NCBI GenBank assembly: GCA_009731375.1
Contig: BJOX01000118.1
Span: forward strand, 734,445-798,444
Length of the DNA stretch: 64,000 nucleotides
Direction: 5' to 3'
Source of the DNA: Paulinella micropora
Taxonomy: Eukaryota; Cercozoa; Imbricatea; Euglyphida
Shown here: in pieces, positions 9,427-19,512 of the stretch
How the letters are laid out: each line of letters starts with the position of its first letter
Numbering within the stretch: position 1 is the stretch's first letter
Notes under the pieces: generated by a model
Databases searched by the model: none
Told to the model about the DNA's origin: nothing
What the model saw: the letters and a program-made list of their open reading frames with translations, nothing else
Position numbers and translations under genes: made by a program

Positions 9427-12400
9427 ATGAACCATTTAGGAAATCCGTGGGCATATCATTTTTATGGTTCTGTCATAGTGGATGAGGATTTGGAAATAGA
9501 TGGCGTATTATATGGCGACCACATAGAAGCGAACTCAATACAAGCAAGAACGGATGATATATCAATATCCTCACGAAATAATAATGCGTCTTTGTTGATA
9601 TCTGATACGGGTTATGTATCAATTAATAATGAATATGATTTGCCACTGGCGGATGGCACGGCAAATCAAGTATTAAAAACGGATGGGTTGGGCAATACTT
9701 CATTCGTGACACTATCTTCAAGTTATATAAGCGATTTTGAACTTGACAAATTAACGGATGTAGCCATAACAGGCACACCCGCAGACAATCAATTGCTCAT
9801 TTATAACACAGGACAATGGAGGAATACGAATTCGCCATTTCTAAGGTTAGATGGAACTGCCAGCATGACGGGTGGATTAAATATGGGAGGGCAGAGCATA
9901 ACAAATGTTGATAATGTTGATGGGGTTGATGTTTCTGTTTTAGATTATTCTGCGGTTAAAATAACAGGAAATCAATCAATAGCAGGAACGAAAACATTCA
10001 CTGACAAAATAACAACAGCATTAGGCAAACCGATAATCATAGGCAGATCGGCAAAAGGATTATATGGAGCGACAGGCGGATTGGAATTGTATGGCGATCA
10101 ACTTGATATTACCGGAGGTGCTCATTTGCAAGCAGTCACCTCAGAAGACGATTATCCTACTTTTTGTTTAATTAATGCACAGCACGATGCTATATTCATG
10201 ACTTTTGATGCTTATTATGGTTCTGGTGATTGGCGTTCAAGTAATGCTAGCTCAAACTTTTTGATTGGTAAATTTAGTAGTCAACTAAATATATATTATG
10301 ATACTGCCAAATTGCCTGGTGATGTTATTTCGTTGAGTAATGTAGCAATATCTATTGACGTAAATGGATTAACAACTACAAAAGCAATAACGGCAACTGG
10401 TCTCATAACAGCAAATGCTGGAATTAATATGGGAGGTCAAAGCATAATAAATGCGAATCAACTAAACGGGAGAACAATCTCAACTTTGTATTCAGAGCAC
10501 GATGCGAACACTGCCAAAGTGTCGGCTGATGGCTCTATTAATACTCACAACGATGTAACCATATTAACCGCTGTAGATACTCAACTTCTTATTTATTCAA
10601 CAGGACAATGGAGGAACCAAAATTCACCATTTTTGAGACTAGACGGCACGGCAAATATGACTGCGGGCTTAAATATGGGCGGTTTTGCTATTTCAAATGT
10701 CGGCAATGTTGATGGGGTTGATGTTTCTGTTTTGGATACTTCGGTTGTTAAACTAACAACAGACCAAACCATTGCAGGAATAAAGACATTCAGCAGTATA
10801 ATAAATGCAAGTGCGGGTATTGATGCGAAAAGCCAAAAAATAACAAATTTACTTGCTCCAACTTTAACAACAGATGCGACAAACAAAACTTATGTAGACA
10901 CATTAGACGGGCAAAATGTAAAAATAATAGGAGACCAAACCATAGCAGGAATTAAATCATTCAGCAGTATAATAAATGCAAGTGCGGGTATTGATGCGAA
11001 AAGCCAAAAAATAACAAATTTATTAACACCAACAGCAACGACAGACGGAGCGAATAAAACATATGTTGATACACTAGACGGGCAAAATGTAAAAATAACA
11101 GGTGATCAAACCATTGCAGGAGCAAAGACATTCAGCAGTGGTCTGGGAATAACTGGAAATTCAATCAATTTAACTGCAAAGGGAACATTCGTCGTTTTTA
11201 ATTCAACCAATAATATCGGGGGCATTGCTAGCATAAATATGAACACATCTACATATCACGACTTTGAAATTTCAACCAAAAAAACAACTTTTATAATTGA
11301 CGGGGTAATCGTCGCTTGGATTAATTCCACGGGTTTAGATTGTAATACCTCTCGGATTGCTAATCTAGGAACACCACTGAGTGCGAACGATGCGGCCAAT
11401 AAAACTTATGTTGATACACTAGACGGGCAAAATGTAAAAATAACAACAGACCAAACCATTGCAGGAATAAAGACATTCAGCAGTATAATAAATGCAAGTG
11501 CTGGTATTGATGCGAAAAGCCAAAAAATAACAAATTTATTAACACCAACAGCAACGACAGACGGGGCGAATAAAACATATGTTGATACACTAGATGGGCA
11601 AAATGTAAAAATAACAGGAGACCAGACAATAACGGGTATTAAGATATTTAATGGAAATAGAAATGATATAAGAGGTTTAACCTTATTAGATCAGGCCGAT
11701 TTCAATAATAAGGATATTATTAATGCATCAAATATTACAATCAATGGAGGACAGGTATTGAACCAAAATGGTGGATATTCATTCTTTTCTCAGACATCGG
11801 GTTCTTATCATGATTTCTTATTCACTTTAAACACTGATTCAAAAGGAGTAGCAAACCAAAGAGGATATGTATTTTCTAATGCGGTATATGACCCAACAAA
11901 CGGGGTTGGGCTTTATATTTCAAAAGTTTTAGATAATAAAAGTATTTCATCCAGTATTGTTCGTTTTAATAATGCGGGCGGTATGCGGTTCTATGGTGCT
12001 TTGGATATGAATTCCAACAACATAACAAGTGCCGGAACAATAACAGGAACAGCTATAACTTCAACAACACTAACAGCGAGCGGGTTAATTACTGCGAATG
12101 CGGGTATATCAGTTGTTAATAACACAGCAGATATAAGAGGAGAAGCGAGAACAGGTACACACGCGACACCGGTTGGTTTATATGTCACAGGTGGCTTCGG
12201 AGCTAGTTCGCTGGGAGTTGAATTTAGACACAGCAACGGCACACAAGGAATTGGTTTTGGATATAACTCAATATATGCCACGGGAAGCAATACAAACCAA
12301 GATTTAAATTTTTATGCACGGGGAACTGGATCAATCTATGCACAGAATGATGTAATAGTTGAAGCAGGAAAAAAGGTATTCATTGACAGAGGTGCTCTGG

Positions 12401-13425
12401 CGAACAACAAACTGGTTTTGTATGATGCTGGAACAGGTTCAACGACAGGATTTTATGGTTTTGGTATTGCTAGTAATATATTAATATACAATGTCAATGC
12501 TTCAACTGATAGCCACGTATTTTACTATGCTGGGACAAATGAATTATTTAGAATTAACAACACAGCAATAACAGCCTCAAAGTTGATTACTGCGAATGCT
12601 GGTATTACATACACAGGCACACTAACATCGTCAGGAAGTGGAACTGGTGCTCAGATTGCTATTCAAGGAACAACTGATGGAGGAAGTAGTAAAGGAATAT
12701 ACATATGGGATATTTCTGATACAAACTGGGGGATTTATATGAGTCAGTCTGGCTCTGGTAAATCACTATCTGGAGGAACAGCACCAGCAGGAGGTGGCGG
12801 AGGATTAACATCGTATTCTATTAGATTTAGAGTGAATGGTTCTTCAACGAGTGGGTTCATATGGGAGAATAATTCAAATACTGCTTTAATGTCTTTGAGA
12901 GCAAGTGATGGGCAATTATGGGTATTGTCTAATCCAATTCAATATTCAGACAGGAGAAAAAAAGAAGATATAAAGGAATGTTTAGGCTTAGATTTCATCA
13001 ATAAGTTAAATCCAGTCTGCTATCGTATGATTGATGACAAAAAGAAATGTAGGACTGGCTTAATAGCACAGGAATTAGAAAAAGTGTTAGAAGAAACGGA
13101 TATGTTAGATTTTGTTGGATTTGTAAAAGAAACAATTATGGTTCCATGTCCAAAGCAAAGAGCAGAATATGAGGCAAAAAGTGTGAGCATTAAACCAGAA
13201 GATGTTAAATGTATTGATAGTGGTGAAGTTGGTTATGGTATAGGTTATTCCGAGTTTATAGCACCATTAATTAAATCGGTTCAACAATTGTCAGAAAAAA
13301 TAGATAATCTCGGACATGTCCGAGATTTGTTAGAAAAACAAAATAAAAATCTTATGAATATTATAGAAGACTTATCCAAACAATTAGCAGAAATCAGAGT
13401 GGCAGTGTTCTCTGATGGCGAATAA
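9427..13425 (+). CDS. Large fibre with tail-fibre repeats and peptidase S74 chaperone
   Basis: 1332 residues. The body has several near-identical ~70-residue repeats (NLLTPTATTDGANKTYVDTL, DGQNVKITGDQTIAGIKTF), a pattern common in phage tail fibres. The C-terminus has a peptidase S74 intramolecular chaperone: SDRRKKEDI with the catalytic Ser at about 1174 and Lys at 1178-1179, then LNPVCYRM and GLIAQELEKV. A coiled coil (about 1285-1325) ends the protein. Known S74 domains trimerise beta-helical fibres and then cut themselves off. A surface fibre that binds the host cell is the likely role. Its 3' end overlaps the next gene by 11 bases. Confidence 0.9.
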   Translation: MNHLGNPWAYHFYGSVIVDEDLEIDGVLYGDHIEANSIQARTDDISISSRNNNASLLISDTGYVSINNEYDLPLADGTANQVLKTDGLGNTSFVTLSSSYISDFELDKLTDVAITGTPADNQLLIYNTGQWRNTNSPFLRLDGTASMTGGLNMGGQSITNVDNVDGVDVSVLDYSAVKITGNQSIAGTKTFTDKITTALGKPIIIGRSAKGLYGATGGLELYGDQLDITGGAHLQAVTSEDDYPTFCLINAQHDAIFMTFDAYYGSGDWRSSNASSNFLIGKFSSQLNIYYDTAKLPGDVISLSNVAISIDVNGLTTTKAITATGLITANAGINMGGQSIINANQLNGRTISTLYSEHDANTAKVSADGSINTHNDVTILTAVDTQLLIYSTGQWRNQNSPFLRLDGTANMTAGLNMGGFAISNVGNVDGVDVSVLDTSVVKLTTDQTIAGIKTFSSIINASAGIDAKSQKITNLLAPTLTTDATNKTYVDTLDGQNVKIIGDQTIAGIKSFSSIINASAGIDAKSQKITNLLTPTATTDGANKTYVDTLDGQNVKITGDQTIAGAKTFSSGLGITGNSINLTAKGTFVVFNSTNNIGGIASINMNTSTYHDFEISTKKTTFIIDGVIVAWINSTGLDCNTSRIANLGTPLSANDAANKTYVDTLDGQNVKITTDQTIAGIKTFSSIINASAGIDAKSQKITNLLTPTATTDGANKTYVDTLDGQNVKITGDQTITGIKIFNGNRNDIRGLTLLDQADFNNKDIINASNITINGGQVLNQNGGYSFFSQTSGSYHDFLFTLNTDSKGVANQRGYVFSNAVYDPTNGVGLYISKVLDNKSISSSIVRFNNAGGMRFYGALDMNSNNITSAGTITGTAITSTTLTASGLITANAGISVVNNTADIRGEARTGTHATPVGLYVTGGFGASSLGVEFRHSNGTQGIGFGYNSIYATGSNTNQDLNFYARGTGSIYAQNDVIVEAGKKVFIDRGALANNKLVLYDAGTGSTTGFYGFGIASNILIYNVNASTDSHVFYYAGTNELFRINNTAITASKLITANAGITYTGTLTSSGSGTGAQIAIQGTTDGGSSKGIYIWDISDTNWGIYMSQSGSGKSLSGGTAPAGGGGGLTSYSIRFRVNGSSTSGFIWENNSNTALMSLRASDGQLWVLSNPIQYSDRRKKEDIKECLGLDFINKLNPVCYRMIDDKKKCRTGLIAQELEKVLEETDMLDFVGFVKETIMVPCPKQRAEYEAKSVSIKPEDVKCIDSGEVGYGIGYSEFIAPLIKSVQQLSEKIDNLGHVRDLLEKQNKNLMNIIEDLSKQLAEIRVAVFSDGE

Positions 13426-13759
13426 TACACGACTGCACAGACCACCAGTAATCGTTGAAATGTCGGATGGCGAACTCACTCCAGAGTTAAAAAACCGTGT
13501 CATATCATCAGAATTGAAACGACAAGAAAAAAAAGAAGAACATGAAATTAACGATAGCTGGGACTGCTGTTGCATGTCAAAAAAAACTGACAGCAGACTT
13601 ATTAAATATTTGCTTCAAATGAGTGTATTAATCGGCATTATTATTCTTTGTATTGTTAGACTGAGTGACCCAAACATCACATGTGCGAATGCGAACACGT
13701 TCATCTCATTAATTAGTTTGATGATCGGCATAATCTGCCCGTCTCCTAGAATAAATTAA
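13415..13759 (+). CDS. Small two-helix membrane protein
   Basis: 114 residues. The N-terminal half is soluble and charged with a CCC cluster. Two hydrophobic segments follow, about 66-84 (LLQMSVLIGIIILCIV) and about 93-110 (FISLISLMIGIICPSP). Small proteins of this layout occur in many PLVs and virophages. An inner-membrane or late virion role is possible but not proven. The ATG overlaps the stop of the fibre gene, so the two may be co-transcribed. It converges with the GIY-YIG gene, overlapping by 4 bases. Confidence 0.75.
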   Translation: MANNTRLHRPPVIVEMSDGELTPELKNRVISSELKRQEKKEEHEINDSWDCCCMSKKTDSRLIKYLLQMSVLIGIIILCIVRLSDPNITCANANTFISLISLMIGIICPSPRIN

Positions 13760-14460
13760 ATTCCGAAGACAGATAAACCGAGCATATTGTCATAGTGTAT
13801 TTGACTTTTGAGATGTTTCGATATATTATCTTTTCTGAAAACTTTACCGCATTTACATTGGATTATGGTTGAACAACGTATTTTATTTTTTTCAAGAAAA
13901 GTTTCTCTATTTTGTTCGTAATATTCTTTGTGCTTTTTAGCTATGCGCTCTTTATTTCGTTTGTAATGTTCTTTACCTCGTTGTGATACATAATCTTTAT
14001 TTTCTTTATACCAGTTTTTTTGTCTTTGTGATACGTTCTCCTTATTTAATTCTATATATTCTTTTATTTTTTGCGTCAAATATTCTTTATTTTCTTCATA
14101 ATATTCTTTATTGGTTCGTCCTGCTACTCTTTTATTTACACAGTCTATTTGTCTGATTAATTCACCTTCTCTCTTTCTTAATTGTTCTACATTTTCACAT
14201 GGATAATTTTCAATTAATTCAATATAAATATCATCGTATTTGACTATTTCAAATGAAGAAACGTAATAATGTTTACCATTCATCCATCTTTTATAATCAA
14301 TTTTATGAGCATACAATCTTTTATACAATGGTTGAGCGGTTGAACCAATATATATTTGATCAGTTTGATGCGACCTAATCGCATATATTTTACCTTGTTT
14401 ATAATCTGGCATCCTTTTATATCGTTTATTATCGTTATTTTTAAATGGAATTACATTCAT
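13756..14460 (-). CDS. GIY-YIG endonuclease 1
   Basis: 234 residues. The nuclease domain starts GKIYAIRSHQTDQIYIGST (about 23-41), with the catalytic Arg region (LYKRLYAHK) and the metal-binding Glu region (LRKREGELIR). A Lys/Glu-rich repeated helix follows (KEYYEENKEYL, KEHYKRNKERI and others). The C-terminus has a zinc finger: CKCGKVFRKDNISKHLKSQIH. Such nucleases often act as homing enzymes or in DNA processing. It is a paralogue of 21038-21721. Its start overlaps the stop of the secreted Cys-rich gene by 20 bases. Confidence 0.88.
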   Translation of the reverse strand: MNVIPFKNNDNKRYKRMPDYKQGKIYAIRSHQTDQIYIGSTAQPLYKRLYAHKIDYKRWMNGKHYYVSSFEIVKYDDIYIELIENYPCENVEQLRKREGELIRQIDCVNKRVAGRTNKEYYEENKEYLTQKIKEYIELNKENVSQRQKNWYKENKDYVSQRGKEHYKRNKERIAKKHKEYYEQNRETFLEKNKIRCSTIIQCKCGKVFRKDNISKHLKSQIHYDNMLGLSVFGI

Positions 14461-14692
14461 AAATATGACTTCTATACCACATTGAACTATCGGCCGAACA
14501 CATCAATGGTAAAGCATCCTCCCATCCAATACACCAATCTGAGAAAGGCTTGTATATACATTTAAATTTTGTATCTATTCCTTTTTGAATGCAGTAGATA
14601 CATGCATCTTTTTTTGTTTGATTTGCTCTGCTGTAAAAGTCGCAGGCTGTCCGAGCGATAACCGAGCACACGAATAGCAATATTAACAACAT
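14441..14692 (-). CDS. Small secreted Cys-rich protein
   Basis: 83 residues. MLLILLFVCSVIARTAC is a likely signal peptide or anchor. The mature part has Cys at 17, 31, 34, 45, 54, 65 and 80, suggesting disulphide pairs. Tightly packed between the GIY-YIG gene and the small coiled-coil gene on the same strand, so probably co-transcribed. No family recognised. Confidence 0.6.
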   Translation of the reverse strand: MLLILLFVCSVIARTACDFYSRANQTKKDACIYCIQKGIDTKFKCIYKPFSDWCIGWEDALPLMCSADSSMWYRSHIYECNSI

Positions 14693-14696
14693 ATAT

Positions 14697-14939
14697 TTAA
14701 CCCGCTTTACCTTCCTGTTTGATTATATTATTATAGACCTCCTCCCGTTGCTTATCCGTCAGTGGCAAGCGGTAGAGTATATTTTGAGGCTTTCTAAAAA
14801 TGGCAGGATTTCTATTCACCAAGGTCTGAGTGATGCGGATCCGATCGATTTCCTTCCCTAGTTGTTCCAATTCCTCCAGTTGTTGTTCGTCACTATCTCG
14901 GACTTGTCCGAGATTACTTTTTTCCTTTTTATTTTCCAT
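14697..14939 (-). CDS. Small coiled-coil protein
   Basis: 80 residues from the ATG at 14939. The longer frame from 14969 would overlap the divergent gene's start and is less likely. Residues 14-40 (DEQQLEELEQLGKEIDRIRI) look like a short coiled coil. The codons for SNLGQVRDS lie inside a 20-base palindrome (14895-14914) that recurs in two other genes. It shares a 22-base divergent start region with the gene at 14962. Function unknown. Confidence 0.6.
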   Translation of the reverse strand: MENKKEKSNLGQVRDSDEQQLEELEQLGKEIDRIRITQTLVNRNPAIFRKPQNILYRLPLTDKQREEVYNNIIKQEGKAG

Positions 14940-14961
14940 ACTATATAATACCGCAGATAAA

Positions 14962-17637
14962 ATGGCCAAACAGAAAAAAAAAGATAATCCCTCTTTGGCG
15001 GAAGTATACGAGGGAGAAGAGTGGCATGTCCCCCATTACAACTTCAACGGCCCCGGAACGGACTTGCGGAACAGATTTAGATTAGACTACAAGGGCAAAA
15101 TCGGAACAGCATCTTATCATCTCCCCATAAATAAGATTGATTATGAAGCGATACGACACGACCTCATGCACATGTCGCCTGACGATATGGTTCAACATTT
15201 TTCCGATAGAGATTATGTAAAAAATGTAGGTGCTAACATGAATTTCCACAACATGGGATCCGCTTTGTTGAGTGTGAATGCAGTCGGTGGTAAAGCACTG
15301 GCAAAGGCGGTATATGAGTTGTCTAAAATCTATGCTCCTATTAAGTATCCATTAAGTAAGCGAAGGCAGATCGCGGAGGAAATCGCACTCATGATGCGAG
15401 AATGGAAGACGAGCACAGATGTTCTTAAATATCTGGTTGTAAAATTTCCATCCTTGTTTGGAGGCACAACAACGAGAAGGTTAGCAGGAGATGCGAGTAG
15501 AAGACACATGGAGCGAGTATGGAGTGAATTGCACGAGAAACTCAAATTTTTATTCGGTGGGTCTGCCTTGGCATTTTTTCAAGGGAAGAAATTTGTATCG
15601 TCTCCTTTGTTAATGGTGTATGGTTCTACCATTGATTTGCCAGAAAAAGTGAAAAAAGTAAAATCATGGGTTGATGCGGTGATGGAAAAATATGACAAAT
15701 ACTTGGCAGATGTAGGATATTTTGACGAGAATGGTGATTTCGTGATAAAAAAGAATATTGACAAATACAAAGCAGAGGATGATTACAAAGACTTTTTCTT
15801 GGACTGGACTACATATGTTTCTAAAGTTGGTTCTAATTATAAAACGGGGTTTNNNNNNNNNNCAGGGTTTCTAAACGAAGCGGAATTGGCAAGAGTATCT
15901 AACATAGAAACTACAAATGAATTAGAACAGGTATCAGTTGAAGAGCCAATAGAGGTTGAAGTCAGCAATATCGCGAATAATATAGAAAATCTTTATTCCT
16001 CAGTAAAACCAATAGCAGAAAGAATTGCAGAAACTACATTTGCTTCCATATCGCCTACTCCGTCGCCAGAAATTCTTAAATCCGTTGAACCCATATTATC
16101 TCAATCTGTATCGCCTAGCCCGTCAAAATCTATTGAACCGCTACCATCAGCATCAAATACAGAAAATAATAATAATAATAATATTCATAATAATATACCA
16201 GAAGTAAAAATGGCTGAACCACAGGCACCACCACCACGGGAAAAAATAGTAGATATCGCGGGAAGAAAAACTGCCAGAAATTCCATTAATGAATTACTCA
16301 ATGAATTTCCGCCCGAAGACAGAACCCGCATCAAAGATGAATATGTCCAGATAATTAACGAAGGAAGTGGCAAACATTTAAACATTGATAAACTTAAAGA
16401 AGAAAAAACTATTGGCGACATTGAAAGAGCGGTTAGCAGAGACCACAAAATCAAGAAGGAGGAATTGGACGGATATCGTGATGAATTGTTTAATAAACTC
16501 CATAGTGATTTTTATGGAAAATTGTCGCAACACCAACAACACCTATATCACGAGTATTCAACCGCAAAAATGATCAGTTCAATTCAAGATGCAAAACAAA
16601 AAAGAGAAATAAGAGCCAATATTGCTAAATTACAACAAGTGTATAAACCATTGAAGGAGGGTAAAACTGATGAAACAGAGGCTAAAGCATTAACCGAGGC
16701 ATACAACAAAGCGGTAAGTTCTTATATTAACGGAGATAAAGCACAAGGAGATGCCTTTTATGAGGAATTAAAACAACAAACAGAGCCACCACCAGCCATT
16801 CAACTGCCACCACCATCCGATCCACAAATACAACCTAAGCCACCACTGCCACCTAGGCCACCGAAGAAACGACCACTACCGCAACCGAACCCGCCACCGC
16901 AACCGCAACCGCCACCGAACCCGCCACCGCAACTGAACCCACCACCGCAACCAGAAGAAAACACACAGACTGGGACTTATCTTAGTGGCACAAAGGCGGG
17001 ACTTCCATTCGTTGAAAAAAGTGCTAATATTAATAACCCAGCATACAAGGAATATGCGGAAAGCAAAGACCCAGACCCAAACACTACACCAAATCAAGCC
17101 ATGGTTGATTCTATGAGGGCGATTGATGAGTTGGTTGATAGACTTATCGGGAAAACACCAGCAGAACAACGGAGGGAATTGATTAATCTTGCCCGTTTTA
17201 CTATGCCGTCCGACCCGAATGGAGGAATTGGAACAACTAAAACCAATATTCTAATCAAAGGAAATAAGGAGCGATCAGATCGTGTGCTTGATGCTCCTAT
17301 GTATGAGTTGCACGATAACACCCAGTTTGGAAACACTAACAATAACATGATGATAAATCGTTATAACAGGGCAGTTATTGTTAAGAGAGTGTCGGAGAAG
17401 GTAAGAATGCCGTCCGTTAAGGCTAGAATGATTAAGAACTTCAAAGCAGAAATTCCACCACAAGTGCAAACTAGAGCAGAAAAGAAAGATTTTAAACCAT
17501 TGATTAATCCCCCGTCTGACTACTCTTTTGGAAGCCCATACTCACCATTCTTCACCAACTATGCACACCCGCCCATGCCTTATGGTGTTGAATATGATAA
17601 TTATAGATACAATCAAAACTATTTTCTCAATGCTTAA
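14962..17637 (+). CDS. Virion protein with PLA2-like N-terminus and Pro-rich region
   Basis: About 891 residues from the ATG at 14962, interrupted by a 10-N gap at 15853-15862, so length and frame across it are assumed. The N-terminal region has NFNGPGTDLRNRF, then INKIDYEAIRHDLMH: a GPGT loop followed by an Asp/His-Asp pair (H66, D67), the arrangement of the phospholipase A2-like domain of parvovirus VP1 and some other viral capsid proteins. Later come a Ser/Pro/Glu-rich stretch, a helical middle, and a run dominated by Pro (about 610-670). The C-terminal 60 residues are rich in Pro, Tyr and Asn. It lies next to the packaging ATPase in the late cluster. Membrane breach during entry is an inference. 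Confidence 0.75.
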   Translation: MAKQKKKDNPSLAEVYEGEEWHVPHYNFNGPGTDLRNRFRLDYKGKIGTASYHLPINKIDYEAIRHDLMHMSPDDMVQHFSDRDYVKNVGANMNFHNMGSALLSVNAVGGKALAKAVYELSKIYAPIKYPLSKRRQIAEEIALMMREWKTSTDVLKYLVVKFPSLFGGTTTRRLAGDASRRHMERVWSELHEKLKFLFGGSALAFFQGKKFVSSPLLMVYGSTIDLPEKVKKVKSWVDAVMEKYDKYLADVGYFDENGDFVIKKNIDKYKAEDDYKDFFLDWTTYVSKVGSNYKTGFXXXXGFLNEAELARVSNIETTNELEQVSVEEPIEVEVSNIANNIENLYSSVKPIAERIAETTFASISPTPSPEILKSVEPILSQSVSPSPSKSIEPLPSASNTENNNNNNIHNNIPEVKMAEPQAPPPREKIVDIAGRKTARNSINELLNEFPPEDRTRIKDEYVQIINEGSGKHLNIDKLKEEKTIGDIERAVSRDHKIKKEELDGYRDELFNKLHSDFYGKLSQHQQHLYHEYSTAKMISSIQDAKQKREIRANIAKLQQVYKPLKEGKTDETEAKALTEAYNKAVSSYINGDKAQGDAFYEELKQQTEPPPAIQLPPPSDPQIQPKPPLPPRPPKKRPLPQPNPPPQPQPPPNPPPQLNPPPQPEENTQTGTYLSGTKAGLPFVEKSANINNPAYKEYAESKDPDPNTTPNQAMVDSMRAIDELVDRLIGKTPAEQRRELINLARFTMPSDPNGGIGTTKTNILIKGNKERSDRVLDAPMYELHDNTQFGNTNNNMMINRYNRAVIVKRVSEKVRMPSVKARMIKNFKAEIPPQVQTRAEKKDFKPLINPPSDYSFGSPYSPFFTNYAHPPMPYGVEYDNYRYNQNYFLNA

Positions 17638-17645
17638 GTATAATA

Positions 17646-18515
17646 ATGAAACGAGGACTTAGACCAAATAGACTACCACGAAAAACACTTTTACGAACGG
17701 CACTTGAAGGCAGTAAGATTGATGAATTACACGAAAATGAATTTCAAGTCAGCCGTCCAGTCATAACGGAATTGCCCAAAAAAGAACAAAAATTTAAAAA
17801 AGGTTTGAAAATTGAGGCAATAGAGTCCGAGCGGGATAGTGTCAAAGAGAAACCACTTCAAAGGGGAAACATCCTTCCGGGGATGGGGCTATTCATCATT
17901 TGTGGTGCTACGGGCAGTGGCAAGTCCGTTATGATCGCCAACCTACTAGGTAATAAACACATGCTTAAGGGCTGGTGGGACGAGATTTATATGTTTTGTT
18001 TATCTCCTTCTAAGATGCTTACGGATGTTTTGAAATTGAAAGACGACCATATCATACGAGAGGACAAGCCAGAATTATTGCGACGAATATTTGACGAACA
18101 GAAAAGCAAAATAGAGGCGAAGGGATACGAAAAAGCACCAAAGATATTAATCATTTGTGATGATGTGGCACAATCCCGCAAGTTTCTTAAACACGAAGTA
18201 TTACAAGAAATCGCTTTTGCTTCAACACATGCCAAAGTATCCGTATGGATAACGACACAATCATACATGCAAATTCCCCGCAATGTAAGAATAAATGCCC
18301 ATTATATTGCCATATTTTCGGGTGTGAAACGATCGGAGATTGAACGAATAAAAGCGGAGCATGAAAGTCAATATCTGACTGATAAAGAGATGGATGTGCT
18401 TATTAGACATGCCACAGCGGAGCCTTATTCTTTTCTATTCATTAACAATAGAATAGCGGATAAGCGACAGGTATTCAGGAAGAACTTTGATACCATTTTA
18501 CACTTAAAAACTTGA
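17646..18515 (+). CDS. Genome-packaging ATPase (FtsK/HerA, A32-like)
   Basis: 289 residues. Walker A GATGSGKS (87-94) and Walker B ILIICDDV (D172, D173), then WITTQSYMQIPRNVR with the sensor Gln, typical of the FtsK/HerA packaging ATPases of DJR-capsid viruses. The N-terminal ~75 residues are basic and variable. It starts 8 bases after the upstream virion gene, so the two are probably one transcription unit, and it precedes two small genes and the major capsid gene. It should pump DNA into preformed capsids. Confidence 0.95.
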   Translation: MKRGLRPNRLPRKTLLRTALEGSKIDELHENEFQVSRPVITELPKKEQKFKKGLKIEAIESERDSVKEKPLQRGNILPGMGLFIICGATGSGKSVMIANLLGNKHMLKGWWDEIYMFCLSPSKMLTDVLKLKDDHIIREDKPELLRRIFDEQKSKIEAKGYEKAPKILIICDDVAQSRKFLKHEVLQEIAFASTHAKVSVWITTQSYMQIPRNVRINAHYIAIFSGVKRSEIERIKAEHESQYLTDKEMDVLIRHATAEPYSFLFINNRIADKRQVFRKNFDTILHLKT

Positions 18516-18569
18516 AGTAAGGCTAATTAGTTTTAAAAGCAATTTTTTTATATTTATTAATAATATAAT

Positions 18570-19025
18570 ATGAGCACTAGGTTATTTACGACAACTTACA
18601 ACCAAGCAGTGAGTATTTACCGCCAACAGAATGGCATTAAAGGAATGTATACCATCAAGAAAGGCACACCAGAATATGAGGGAGTAATCCAAATACACAA
18701 CAAAATCAAGTCTGGTGAAATTCCATCGCAACTTAAGCCAAGAGCACCAAGAAAAAAGAAAATACAAGCCCCTTCTAACCCCTCGCCCATTGAAACATCG
18801 GCACCGCCAGTTGATTTATCATTGAATAGAAAGACAGCAGAACTACTGCCAAATCCTATCACAAATACTACACCACCGCCAAGTGCCAAACCAGTGGAAA
18901 TGACACCAGACGGAGAGTGGGATAAAATCGCGAGAGACTTGGATGAGCGAATGAGTAAATCGGCCTCGTATAACAAACTAGTTAATATAATTAAATTTAT
19001 GAAAGAGAATAATATCCCTTGTTAG
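18570..19025 (+). CDS. Unknown late-cluster protein
   Basis: 151 residues. The N-terminal part (AVSIYRQQNGIKGMYTIKKG, TPEYEGVIQIHNKIK) looks like a small folded domain seen in several DNA-virus proteins. A basic and Pro-rich linker follows (KPRAPRKKKIQ), then a helical end (EWDKIARDLDERM). It sits between the ATPase and the capsid genes, with TTTATATTTATTAATAATA before the ATG. A virion or DNA-binding role is plausible but unproven. Confidence 0.65.
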   Translation: MSTRLFTTTYNQAVSIYRQQNGIKGMYTIKKGTPEYEGVIQIHNKIKSGEIPSQLKPRAPRKKKIQAPSNPSPIETSAPPVDLSLNRKTAELLPNPITNTTPPPSAKPVEMTPDGEWDKIARDLDERMSKSASYNKLVNIIKFMKENNIPC

Positions 19026-19039
19026 TATATATACAGAGG

Positions 19040-19444
19040 ATGATTAGAAACACCCGCGCGGCGAACAAGTTATCTGGCGAATTCGTCAATAAACTAAACG
19101 AAGCAAACAGACAAACTAGCGATGCAATGCAATTGAACCATTTTGAATTGTGGTCTGACAAAGGAGCACCATTAGTCAATCAAGACCTTACGGATTATTC
19201 TAATTTATACCCAGTGCCGACTTATGACTTGCAGAGCATGTTGCCAGATGTCAGCGACAAAGGAACCACAGATGTTGTTGATTTAGATACTGCCGTGTCT
19301 AGTTTGAAATTTTTACAAAAAGCAGTGAAGAATGCTACATCCCGAGAGTATCAACTTGACAACAGAGAAGGCCGTGATACCACCTTAGCCTCAATACAAG
19401 GTGATGTAAGAAAAATAAAAAATGTGTTTTTGCCCGATGAATAA
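19040..19444 (+). CDS. Unknown late-cluster protein
   Basis: 134 residues from the ATG at 19040; the in-frame TTG at 19019 is not needed, and AGTATATATACAG precedes the ATG. The N-terminus is basic and helical (MIRNTRAANKLSGEFVNKL), the middle hydrophilic, and the C-terminus (TAVSSLKFLQKAVKNA) is probably helical. Placed directly before the major capsid gene. No family recognised. Confidence 0.65.
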   Translation: MIRNTRAANKLSGEFVNKLNEANRQTSDAMQLNHFELWSDKGAPLVNQDLTDYSNLYPVPTYDLQSMLPDVSDKGTTDVVDLDTAVSSLKFLQKAVKNATSREYQLDNREGRDTTLASIQGDVRKIKNVFLPDE

Positions 19445-19512
19445 TTCAATTGATTAATTTTAGAAATAATTATTTTTTTATCACATAAATATAAGTCCGA
19501 GCCTTTACAATC

